From: Candidatus Bipolaricaulota bacterium
GTDB lineage: Bacteria; Bipolaricaulota; Bipolaricaulia; RBG-16-55-9
Assembly: GCA_026982655.1 (NCBI GenBank)
Contig: JALSGO010000169.1
Coordinates: forward strand, 1 to 36,120
Direction of reading: 5' to 3'
Length of the DNA stretch: 36,120 nt
Numbering within the stretch: the first letter of the stretch is position 1; every line of letters begins with the position of its first letter. The translations under genes were made by a program, and so were the position numbers. The notes below the pieces were generated by a model. That model ran no database searches and had not been told where the DNA came from. It was given only the letters and a program-made list of their open reading frames with translations. Positions 1-6,700 of the stretch are shown in pieces.

Positions 1-5
1 TCGTC

Positions 6-11
6 TATAAT
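6..11 (+). promoter_or_regulatory. -10 box (TATAAT) just upstream of the dehydrogenase start
   Basis: A perfect TATAAT lies 12 nt before the ATG at 24. Transcription would begin about 6 nt before the start codon, and no Shine-Dalgarno sequence is present, so the message would be nearly leaderless. The -35 element would fall outside the window and cannot be checked. Confidence 0.4.
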
Positions 12-23
12 GCGAGACGACCC

Positions 24-1169
24 ATGAAGGATCGCTACCGCATCGTCGTGCTGCCGGGGGACGGGGTGGGGCCCGAGGTCACCGCCCAAGCGCTGCGCGT
101 CCTCCGCGAAGTTGAGGGGCTTCTCGACGTTTCCTTCGAGGTCGAGGAGATCCCCTGCGGCGGGGCCTATTACCTCGAGCACGGGGAGGAGTGGCCTCCG
201 GGCTCCTACGAGCGCTGCGCGGCAGCGGACGCCATATTTTTGGGGGCCGTCGGCCACGAGGTCGACAGAAAGCCCGTGATGACCGAGCCGGGCAGGCCCT
301 ACCCGGAGCCGCAGCTGGCGGGCTTCGCCCCCGTGATCGGCAACCGCAAACGCTTAAATCTGTATGCGAACGTCCGCCCCATCAAGCTCTACCCGGGCGT
401 GCGGACCCGGATCTCGGGCGAGTTTTTGGCGATTTGGAAGCCCGAGAACGTCGACTACGTGATCGTCCGCGAGAACACGGAGGACGCCTATACCGGGGAA
501 ACGCTGGAGATCCCCGGCGGCAAGATGACCCCCATCAAGATCACCCGCGAGGCGACGGAGCGCGTGGTCCGCTTCGCCTTCCACCTGGCCCAGAAGCGGG
601 ACAAGCTGGGGAAGGTCACCTGCGTGGACAAGTCGAACATCGTGGGGGCCCATCGCTTCTTCCGGGAGGTCTTCACGGAGGTGGGCCGGGAGGAGTTCCC
701 CGAGATCGAGTTGGATTACGCGTACTTCGACGCCTTCTGCCAGTGGCAGATGCGCAACCCCGAGTGGTACGACGTGGTGGTGGCCCCCAACCTGGTGGGG
801 GACGTGATCAGCGACAACGGGGCAACCCAGCAGGGGGGGCTGGGACTGGCCGCCGGGGGGAACATCGGCGACGAGCACGCGATGTTCGAGCCGATCCACG
901 GCTCCGCCCCCCGCCACGCCGGGAAGGACAAGGCGAACCCCATGGCCGCCGTTCTCGCCCTGAAGATGCTCCTGGAGTGGCTCGGCGAGCGCTTCTCCGA
1001 CCCCCGGCTCGCGAAGGGCGCGCGGCTCGTCGAGGACGCCGTCAAAGCCGTCCTCCAGGAGGGGAAGCCCCTCACCTACGATCTGGTGGGGGAGGAGCGG
1101 GCCGCCCGCTGCAGCGAGGTGGGGGCCGCCCTCTGCGAGCAGCTCGTTGCCCTTGCCGAGCGGGACTGA
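24..1169 (+). CDS. Isocitrate/isopropylmalate dehydrogenase family protein
   Basis: A 381-residue NAD(P)-dependent decarboxylating dehydrogenase of the isocitrate/3-isopropylmalate/tartrate family. It opens with the family GDGVGPEV motif. It has LYANVRPIKLYPG around residue 113, the substrate-loop motif RENTEDAYTG, a metal-binding stretch NLVGDVISD followed by a Gly-rich segment, and the cofactor segment HGSAPRHAGK. RENTED is more isocitrate-dehydrogenase-like than isopropylmalate-like. At the cofactor position where NAD enzymes carry Asp-Ile and NADP enzymes Lys-Tyr, this protein has Arg-His, which leans towards NADP; that is an inference. No leucine or TCA genes flank it, so the substrate (isocitrate, isopropylmalate, homoisocitrate or tartrate) cannot be assigned. 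The start follows a TATAAT by 12 nt. It converges with the iron-transport operon across 33 bp with no clear terminator. Confidence 0.9.
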   Translation: MKDRYRIVVLPGDGVGPEVTAQALRVLREVEGLLDVSFEVEEIPCGGAYYLEHGEEWPPGSYERCAAADAIFLGAVGHEVDRKPVMTEPGRPYPEPQLAGFAPVIGNRKRLNLYANVRPIKLYPGVRTRISGEFLAIWKPENVDYVIVRENTEDAYTGETLEIPGGKMTPIKITREATERVVRFAFHLAQKRDKLGKVTCVDKSNIVGAHRFFREVFTEVGREEFPEIELDYAYFDAFCQWQMRNPEWYDVVVAPNLVGDVISDNGATQQGGLGLAAGGNIGDEHAMFEPIHGSAPRHAGKDKANPMAAVLALKMLLEWLGERFSDPRLAKGARLVEDAVKAVLQEGKPLTYDLVGEERAARCSEVGAALCEQLVALAERD

Positions 1170-1202
1170 TCTCCCCGAGCCCCCCCTCTCACTCCATCTC
1201 AC

Positions 1203-2066
1203 TCAGTGCCAGCGAACTTCTGCCGAGCGGAAGCCGAAGAACTCCTCGACGAAGCGCGTCTTGGGGGTTTGGAGGAACTCGCAGGGAGGGCCGATCTGCT
1301 CGATGCGCCCTCGGTGCAAGACCACCAAGCGATCCCCCATCTCGAAGGCCTCCTCTTGGTCGTGGGTGACGAAGACGGCGGTGATCCCCAATCGTTGAAG
1401 AAGGCCCTTGAGCTCGGCCCGTAGACGAACTCGCAGCCCGCGGTCGAGGTGGGAGAAGGGCTCATCCAGGAGCAACACCCGCGGCCGGGGGGCCAAGGCC
1501 CGCGCGAGGGCGACCCGCTGTTGCTCCCCGCCCGAGAGCTCGTGGGGGTAGCGCCGCGCCAGATGCGAGACGCCGACTTGCTCTAACATCGCCTGCGCCT
1601 GCGCCCGGCGCTCCCGTCGAGAAAGATGAGGAAGCGCGAAGGCCACGTTCTGCCAGGCCGTCATGTGCGGGAAGAGCGCGTAGTCTTGGAAGACGAACCC
1701 CACGCGCCGCCGCTCCGGCGGGACCCACACCCCGTGCTCCGGGTCCGCCACGGGATTTCCGTTCAGGGCGATCGAGCCCGCATCGGGCCGCTCCAGACCC
1801 GCGATCAGGCGCAAGAGCGTCGTCTTGCCGCTCCCGGAGGGGCCGAGCAGTACCACGACCTCCCCGGGCTCGACGTCAAGACTAATATCTTCTATGGCCG
1901 CGACCTCGCCGAAGCGCTTGGTCACCCCGCGGAGCGCCAGGCAGATCGCCCCCTCCTTGTGGTGGCTCTTCTTCCCCTTCCCTAGGGGCAGCGTGTTGGC
2001 ATCCGGATCTGCCGTTGCACTCACGCTCGCGTTCGCATTCGCATTCGCATCCGCATCGAGAATCAT
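1203..2066 (-). CDS. Ferric-iron ABC transporter ATPase (FbpC/FutC type)
   Basis: A 287-residue ATPase subunit energising ferric-iron import. It has Walker A (GPSGSGKTT), the signature LSGGEQQR, Walker B with LLLDEPFSHLD, and the H-loop VTHDQEEAFEMGDR. The ATG at 2066 overlaps the permease stop as ATGA, which implies translational coupling and fixes this start over the longer reading frame. Odd feature: residues 4-24 are a low-complexity Ala/Asn/Asp/Ser run encoded by degenerate GCGAAT-like hexamers, and the conserved ABC fold begins only near residue 40. The true start could therefore lie after that run. ATPases of this architecture serve several substrates; iron is inferred from the binding protein and the upstream Fur-like site. 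Confidence 0.9.
   Translation of the reverse strand: MILDADANANANASVSATADPDANTLPLGKGKKSHHKEGAICLALRGVTKRFGEVAAIEDISLDVEPGEVVVLLGPSGSGKTTLLRLIAGLERPDAGSIALNGNPVADPEHGVWVPPERRRVGFVFQDYALFPHMTAWQNVAFALPHLSRRERRAQAQAMLEQVGVSHLARRYPHELSGGEQQRVALARALAPRPRVLLLDEPFSHLDRGLRVRLRAELKGLLQRLGITAVFVTHDQEEAFEMGDRLVVLHRGRIEQIGPPCEFLQTPKTRFVEEFFGFRSAEVRWH
2025..2054. repeat. Degenerate hexanucleotide repeat at permease/ATPase junction
   Basis: Five consecutive hexamers of the form NTYCGC on the plus strand: gctcgc, gttcgc, attcgc, attcgc, atccgc. They lie at the 5' end of the ATPase gene and produce its low-complexity N-terminus if translated. The same hexamer consensus recurs at 11959-11994, before the second ABC ATPase in this window. 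Confidence 0.75.
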
Positions 2067-3817
2067 GCCTTCCCTCCTTGCAGTCTTTGTGCGGGGATAG
2101 AGCCGGAGCCAGTGGGGTAGGAGCCGAGGCGCAGGAGGACGGCTACCGGCAAGAGCCCTACGGCGACGAGCAGCAGCGAAGGGAGCGCCGTTCCGGCCCA
2201 CATCGACTCGGAGGCCATCTGGAAGATCCACACCGACAGGGTGTCGAACCCGAAGGGGCGCAAAAGCAGGGTGATGGGAAGCTCCTTCATCACGTCCACG
2301 AACACGAGCACTACCCCCGCAAGGAGTCCCGGAGCGATCAGGGGAAGCTGCACGCGAAGAAGCGCCCTCCGGGGAGAGGCCCCCAGCGTGCGGGCGGCTT
2401 CGACGAGTTGGGGTTTGAGCTTCTCGAAGCTGGCGTCCACGCTTCCGTACGCCACGGCGAGGAAGCGCACCCCGTACGCGTAGAGCAGCCCCAGCGCCGT
2501 GCCCGTAAACAAGAGCCCCACCGTGATCCCGAAGCCCACCTCCAGCCAGGCGTTGAGCCCGTGATCGAGGCGAGAGAGGGCGAAGAGGGATCCCACGGCG
2601 ACGACCGAGCCGGGGACCGCATAGCCCATCGTCGCCAGCCTTACGGCCCCCTGGGCTAAGGGGCTTCTGTGCCCGTTCCCGCCCCGGCGGACGCCGTAGG
2701 CCAGCAGCAGGGCCGTAAGGGCTGTAAGCCCCGCGGCCCCCAGCGCGATCCCGAGGCTGTTGCGGGCTAACGTCCCGTACCACGCCCAGTCGAAGCCCGT
2801 CATCCGCGCGAGGTCCTGATAGGCCCATAGCCCTAGCTGCACCACCGGCAGCCCGAACGCGCCCAGCAAGACGACGAGGCAGAGGGCAGAAGCCGCAAGG
2901 CCCTTCCTCCCTGTAAGGGGAAGAGGCGGGATGCCGGGAGCCCGGCCGCGGCTCTGGGAGAAGCGGGCCCGCCCCCGCAGCCGTCGCTCCAGCCCCAAAA
3001 TCCCAAGGGCGAACAGCAGGAGCACGCCGGCGATCTCCAACGCGGCCTCGCGGTTCATCATCCCGTGCCAGACCCGCAAGATCCCCTCCGAGAGGGTAGG
3101 GAAATTGAAGAACCGCACCACGGCGAAGTCCGTGAGCGCCTCCATGAGGGCCAAAGCCGTCCCGGCGACCCACGAGGGCCGGGCCAACGGCAAAGCGATC
3201 CGGAGGAAGGCCCGCAGGCGGCCGTAGCCCATCACCCGCGCGGCGTCGAAGACGCTCCCGGGGAGCTCCTGGAAGGCCGCGCGCGCTAGCAGGTAGACAT
3301 AGGGGTACAGCGTCAGGGTCAGAACGATCACGGCCCAGAAGCCCGTCCGCACGGGGAACGAGAACCCCGATCCCAGCACGCTTCGGAGCGCGGACTGGAC
3401 GGGACCGGCGTAGTCGAGCGTGGTCATGTACACGTACCCTAACACGTAGGAGGGCATCGCCAGAGGCAGCAACAGCAACCCTTCAAAGAGGCCTCGCCCG
3501 GGGAACCGATAGGCGACGACGAGCCAAGCCAGACCCGTCCCCAAGGCCCACGTGCCCGTTGCCACGCCCAGCACGAGCAGCAGGGTGTTCCGGATGCGTT
3601 CGGGGAGGATCGTAGCCCAAAGGTGGCTCCAGACGCCGGGGGCGGGCACCGCGAGAGACAGGAGAACGGTCACGAGGGGCACAGCCGCAAGGGCGGCCAG
3701 GAGGAGCAAGGGCAGGAGCGAGGGGGCGTAGGCCTCCCCACGCTTCCCTCCGACGAGGAGGAGACCTCCACGTCGGTGCACTCCGCGTTCACCTGCGATC
3801 TTAGGGGTGGCCCACAC
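2063..3817 (-). CDS. Ferric-iron ABC transporter permease, fused double domain (FbpB/FutB type)
   Basis: A 584-residue integral membrane permease with about twelve hydrophobic segments arranged as two homologous halves, the usual form of FbpB/FutB iron permeases (about 540 residues). The two coupling loops are visible: LPLARPSWVAGTALALMEAL in the first half and LPLIAPGLLAGVVLVFVDVMKELP in the second. Both contact the ATPase in this family. Start uncertainty: the GTG at 3817 overlaps the binding-protein gene by 17 bp with a weak ribosome site; a GTG at 3781, preceded by an AGGTGA-like sequence, would give a protein 12 residues shorter. The stop overlaps the ATPase start as ATGA. It would pass ferric iron from the binding protein through the cytoplasmic membrane. 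Confidence 0.92.
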   Translation of the reverse strand: MWATPKIAGERGVHRRGGLLLVGGKRGEAYAPSLLPLLLLAALAAVPLVTVLLSLAVPAPGVWSHLWATILPERIRNTLLLVLGVATGTWALGTGLAWLVVAYRFPGRGLFEGLLLLPLAMPSYVLGYVYMTTLDYAGPVQSALRSVLGSGFSFPVRTGFWAVIVLTLTLYPYVYLLARAAFQELPGSVFDAARVMGYGRLRAFLRIALPLARPSWVAGTALALMEALTDFAVVRFFNFPTLSEGILRVWHGMMNREAALEIAGVLLLFALGILGLERRLRGRARFSQSRGRAPGIPPLPLTGRKGLAASALCLVVLLGAFGLPVVQLGLWAYQDLARMTGFDWAWYGTLARNSLGIALGAAGLTALTALLLAYGVRRGGNGHRSPLAQGAVRLATMGYAVPGSVVAVGSLFALSRLDHGLNAWLEVGFGITVGLLFTGTALGLLYAYGVRFLAVAYGSVDASFEKLKPQLVEAARTLGASPRRALLRVQLPLIAPGLLAGVVLVFVDVMKELPITLLLRPFGFDTLSVWIFQMASESMWAGTALPSLLLVAVGLLPVAVLLRLGSYPTGSGSIPAQRLQGGKA

Positions 3818-4892
3818 GGTTCATCAGCTCGATCGCCTCGGCTTGGAACTCCCCGTATCGCCAGACGGGGACCGGGTCGATTCGGGGTATCCCAAATCCC
3901 TGCAGCAAGGGATGGGGCCCCACTCGCGGGTTCGCCGGGTGCTCGAAGTTTCCGTCGGCCAGGAGACGCTGGCCCGTCTCCTGGGTCAGCCACTCGATGA
4001 GGGCGATCGCGTTCTCCACGTTGCGGGCGTACTTGACCAGCCCCGCCCCGCTCACGTTGGCGTGCACGCCCCGCTCCCCCTCCCCCTGGTTGGCCCAGAA
4101 GAGGCGGACAGGGAAGCTCGGATCCTCGTAGAGGAGGCGGGCTAGGTAGTAGTCGTTTACGATGCCCACGTCACATCCCCCGGCGGCCAGGGTCTGGAGG
4201 ATGCGGGTGTCGCTGTCGATGAAGTTCTCCGAAGGAGTGTTCTCCACCCAGCCGCGGACGATCTCTTCGGCCCGTTCCACCCCGTGCGCCGCGATCAAGC
4301 TTGCCACCAGCGACTGGGTATAGACGTGGGTGGCGGGTCGCAGGCAGAGCCGCCCCCGCCACTTGGGGTCGGCCAACGCCTCGTAGGTGGAGAGCTCGGC
4401 GGGATCGACGCGGTCGGGGGCGTAGACGATCGTGCGGAGCCGCAAGGTAAGGGCCGTCCATTGCTCGTCGGGATCGCGGAACTGTTCGGGAATGTTTTGT
4501 GCGACGACCTCTCCGGGGATCGGCTGCAGGATCCCCTCCCGAGCGGCGAGCCAGAGGTTTCCCGCGTCCACCCCGATGTAGACGTCCGCCAGGGTGAACC
4601 TCCCTTCGGCTTGGATGCGCTCGCGCAGCTCGGCATCCTTGCCGAAGGTGAAGCGCACTTCAATCCCCGTCTCCTCCATGAAGCGCCGGAAGACGGGCTC
4701 CATCTGGCCGTAGTGGCGGGCGGAGTAGACGTTCACCACGCCACGGTCGGCTTGCGCCTGGGAGGGGAATACGCTGCCGCTGAGGAGCGGAAACCCGACG
4801 AGAAAGAAGACGAGGAGCCCCAGGGAGAGGCGGAGAACTCCTTGGCCCGTCGGAGCCCAGACCGCCGAAGAGCGTCGATGACGCTTGATCAT
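3801..4892 (-). CDS. Ferric-iron ABC transporter substrate-binding protein (FutA/FbpA type)
   Basis: A 363-residue exported binding protein that captures ferric iron and delivers it to the permease. An N-terminal basic patch and hydrophobic segment (about residues 18-46, ending QAQA) form a signal peptide without a lipobox Cys. The mature part starts with VVNVYSARHYG, the family's first iron-ligand strand. WRGRLCLRPATHVYTQSLVAS and DVGIVNDYYLARLL follow, the latter holding the tandem Tyr pair that coordinates iron in FutA/FbpA proteins. The ATG at 4892 has a strong AGGAGG ribosome site 9 nt upstream. It is the first gene of the iron operon and is preceded by a leader of about 205 nt. Confidence 0.93.
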   Translation of the reverse strand: MIKRHRRSSAVWAPTGQGVLRLSLGLLVFFLVGFPLLSGSVFPSQAQADRGVVNVYSARHYGQMEPVFRRFMEETGIEVRFTFGKDAELRERIQAEGRFTLADVYIGVDAGNLWLAAREGILQPIPGEVVAQNIPEQFRDPDEQWTALTLRLRTIVYAPDRVDPAELSTYEALADPKWRGRLCLRPATHVYTQSLVASLIAAHGVERAEEIVRGWVENTPSENFIDSDTRILQTLAAGGCDVGIVNDYYLARLLYEDPSFPVRLFWANQGEGERGVHANVSGAGLVKYARNVENAIALIEWLTQETGQRLLADGNFEHPANPRVGPHPLLQGFGIPRIDPVPVWRYGEFQAEAIELMNRVGHP

Positions 4893-5078
4893 GGTAACGA
4901 ACCTCCTCTGAACGAACGGGATATGAGGGTTTCGGCCTCGGCCTGGCTCAGCGCGACGGCGGCCTGTTGACGTTCCCTTCGCTGCCGGCTATACTGCCCC
5001 TCGGTCAGGAGAAGGCTCGGCTCGAGCTTCGAGCGAGGGACCGCCTCGGGCTGAGCCTTTCTCTATGTCGCTTCCCTT

Positions 5079-5090
5079 CTGCACGTGCAG
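5079..5090. promoter_or_regulatory. 12-bp perfect palindrome in the iron-operon leader
   Basis: CTGCACGTGCAG lies about 8-19 nt downstream of the predicted transcription start of the iron operon. A protein bound here could act as a roadblock. Nothing identifies the factor. The rest of the leader (4893-5097) also holds a CTCGA-GCT-TCGAG hairpin and other GC stems but no coding region that I can see. Confidence 0.3.
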
Positions 5091-5103
5091 CGTTTCCGCG
5101 AAA

Positions 5104-5132
5104 ATGCTACTAAAACGGTCCGATTTTGTCAA
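5104..5132 (-). promoter_or_regulatory. Strong sigma-70-type promoter of the iron ABC operon
   Basis: Read on the minus strand: -35 TTGACA (5132-5127), a 17-bp spacer, -10 TAGCAT (5109-5104). The -35 is a perfect consensus and the spacing is optimal. Transcription would start near 5097 and give a leader of about 205 nt before the binding-protein ATG. Confidence 0.75.
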
Positions 5133-5141
5133 GAGATTTCC

Positions 5142-5160
5142 ACAAATGAGAATCATTACT
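5142..5160 (-). promoter_or_regulatory. Fur-box-like operator
   Basis: The 19-bp stretch at 5142-5160 matches 13 of 19 positions of the classical Fur consensus (GATAATGATAATCATTATC), including the core ATGAGAATCATTA. It lies 9 bp upstream of the -35 element of the iron operon promoter and is AT-rich against a GC-rich background. The position suggests iron-dependent control by the Fur-family protein encoded just upstream. Fur boxes often overlap the promoter itself; here the site sits on its upstream edge. Confidence 0.65.
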
Positions 5161-5201
5161 AGGTGATAGGTAGGGGGAATGGGGCAAGGGGAGCGAGAAA
5201 T

Positions 5202-5248
5202 TCGTCGCGGATATGACGAAAATCAGGAAACGGCATCCGCGCGGACGA
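5202..5248 (-). terminator. Weak stem-loop after the fur-family gene
   Basis: TCGTC-GCGGAT (5202-5212) can pair with ATCCGC-GC-GGACGA (5235-5248) with a 3-nt bulge and a 22-nt loop. It lies just beyond the stop of the fur-like gene in transcript orientation, followed by AATTTCTC. The U-tract is poor, so this is only a possible terminator separating that gene from the iron operon promoter. Confidence 0.25.
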
Positions 5249-5270
5249 TGGGGCGGGTCCGGTCAAAGGG

Positions 5271-5693
5271 TCAGTCGGAAGGGGAGAGGCTCTGACAAGC
5301 GGGGCAGAGGCCGCGGAAGACGAGGTCGTGGGTGCGAACGCGGAAGCCCCGGCGGAGGAGTTCGTGGCGCAGGCGAGTGGAAAAGTCCAGCTCGACATCA
5401 TAGACGCGGTTGCAACGGTCGCAGTGAAAGTGTGCGTGCTCGTGGGTTTGGAAGTCGTAGCGATGAGGGCCGTCTCCGGTGGTGATCTCCCGGATCAGGC
5501 CTTGGCGGGCCAGGAGCTTGAGGTTGCGGTATACGGTGGCCAAGCTGATGTGAGGAAGCTGCTCCCGTACCCTCAGGTACACCTCTTCCGCTGTTGGGTG
5601 GGAGGTGTCCCCTTGGAGCACGGCAAAGATCGCCTTTCTCTGCTTGGTCACCCGCAGGGAGTGCTGGGGCTTCGAGATCTTGTCGTGTTCCAT
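5271..5693 (-). CDS. Fur-family metalloregulator (Fur/PerR-like)
   Basis: A 140-residue Fur-family repressor. The N-terminal winged helix contains LRVTKQRKAIFAVL and HISLATVYRNLKLLARQGLI, the recognition-helix signature of the family. The C-terminal half has the metal motif HEHAHFHCDRC (residues 84-94, CxxC at 91-94) and a second CxxC at 130-133, forming the structural zinc site. The chosen ATG at 5693 lies 15 nt after a TATACT -10 box; an in-frame ATG at 5720 would start upstream of that box, so it is less likely. It sits directly upstream of the iron transporter on the same strand. Whether it senses iron, zinc or peroxide cannot be decided from sequence; the neighbourhood favours iron. Confidence 0.88.
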   Translation of the reverse strand: MEHDKISKPQHSLRVTKQRKAIFAVLQGDTSHPTAEEVYLRVREQLPHISLATVYRNLKLLARQGLIREITTGDGPHRYDFQTHEHAHFHCDRCNRVYDVELDFSTRLRHELLRRGFRVRTHDLVFRGLCPACQSLSPSD

Positions 5694-5708
5694 AGCGCAT
5701 CCGCTGCA

Positions 5709-5737
5709 AGTATACGTCATGGGTCTAGCATCTGCAA
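5709..5737 (-). promoter_or_regulatory. Putative promoter of the fur-family gene
   Basis: On the minus strand: TTGCAG (5737-5732), 17-bp spacer, TATACT (5714-5709). The predicted transcript would start about 8 nt before the ATG at 5693, leaving no room for a Shine-Dalgarno sequence. Confidence 0.45.
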
Positions 5738-5783
5738 ATGGGGTCTGAAGGTCCTCTGTTCTCGGGGCGGTGCGCTCTGCATA

Positions 5784-5812
5784 TTGACGGGCAAGGAGTC
5801 GATCGCTACGAT
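5784..5812 (+). promoter_or_regulatory. Putative promoter of pyrF
   Basis: TTGACG (5784-5789), 17-bp spacer, TACGAT (5807-5812), then 12 nt to the ATG at 5825. The predicted start of transcription near 5819 lies downstream of the longer possible start at 5738, so it argues for the shorter PyrF. Confidence 0.6.
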
Positions 5813-5824
5813 CGCGTGGAGGGG

Positions 5825-6676
5825 ATGGCGGTGCGATTCAGGGGCCCTTGGCGGGAGCGGTTGCGGACAGCTGCGGAAAGGAACCGGAGCTGGCTCTGCG
5901 TGGGGCTCGACCCCGACCCCGCGAGGCTTCCGGAGCCCCTGCGGGAGCGAGATCCGATCGAGGCCGTCGAGGCGTTCCTGCGGCGCATCGTCGAGGCCAC
6001 CTGTGACCTCGTCTGCTCGTATAAGCCGAACAGCGCCTTCTACGAGGCCCTTGGACCGGAGGGCTTCTCGCTCTTGCAGAGACTAATCCGCGAGATCCTC
6101 CCCGAGGGGATCCCCGTAATTCTCGATGTCAAGCGGGGGGACATCGCCTCGACGGCCCAGAAGTACGCCGAGGCCGCCTTCGAGGGGTTGGGGGCCGACG
6201 CCGTCACGGTAAACCCCTATCTGGGGTTCGACGCCGTCGAGCCCTTCTTGCGCTACGGGGACCGAGGGGTCTTCCTGCTGTGCCGCACCTCGAACCCGGG
6301 CGCGCGGGACCTCCAAGACCTTCCTTGTGAGGGGAAGCCTCTCTATCAGCGTATTGCGGAGAAAGCGCGGGAGTGGCAGGCCCAAGCCCCCGGGGAGCTG
6401 GGGCTGGTCGTGGGGGCGACCTACCCCGAGGAGCTGGCCGTCGTAAGGGAGATCGTGGGGGAGGAGGTGCTGTTGTTGGTGCCCGGCGTGGGGGCTCAGG
6501 GCGGGGATCTGGAGCGGGCCGTGCGGGCCGCGGCCAACTCCCAGGGAGGGAATGCGATCGTCAACGTCTCCCGGGGGGTGCTGTACGCCTCCTCCGGGGC
6601 CGACTTCGCCGAGGCGGCCCGACGGGAGGCGGAGCGGCTGCGGGCTGCGATCCGAGACGCTCTGGGCACCGAATGA
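5825..6676 (+). CDS. pyrF: Orotidine-5'-phosphate decarboxylase, type 2
   Basis: A 283-residue enzyme converting OMP to UMP, the last step of de novo pyrimidine synthesis. It has LCVGLDPDP near the N-terminus, the catalytic DVKRGDI motif with the Asp-Lys-Asp set, VNPYLGFDAVEPFL, and LLCRTSNPGARDLQ, which mark the longer type 2 family rather than the E. coli form. The start at 5825 is chosen because it sits just after a good promoter; a GTG at 5831, 6 nt after a GGAGGGG ribosome site, would be 2 residues shorter. It is followed after 24 bp by the metalloprotease gene on the same strand; with the deaminase further down this makes a loosely pyrimidine-related unit. Confidence 0.93.
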   Translation: MAVRFRGPWRERLRTAAERNRSWLCVGLDPDPARLPEPLRERDPIEAVEAFLRRIVEATCDLVCSYKPNSAFYEALGPEGFSLLQRLIREILPEGIPVILDVKRGDIASTAQKYAEAAFEGLGADAVTVNPYLGFDAVEPFLRYGDRGVFLLCRTSNPGARDLQDLPCEGKPLYQRIAEKAREWQAQAPGELGLVVGATYPEELAVVREIVGEEVLLLVPGVGAQGGDLERAVRAAANSQGGNAIVNVSRGVLYASSGADFAEAARREAERLRAAIRDALGTE

Positions 6677-6700
6677 CTCCACGGGCGAAGAGGTACGGCT

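Noticed and set aside
1170-1202. Intrinsic terminator between the convergent dehydrogenase and iron operon
   Set aside because: Only a C/T-rich tract is present; no stem followed by a T-run on either strand.
2067-3173. Upstream extension of the iron ATPase frame through the permease gene
   Set aside because: The extension is the out-of-frame shadow of the permease; the ATG at 2066 overlaps the permease stop.
4893-5097. Riboswitch in the iron-operon leader
   Set aside because: The leader has GC stems but no class-defining motif of any riboswitch that I recognise.
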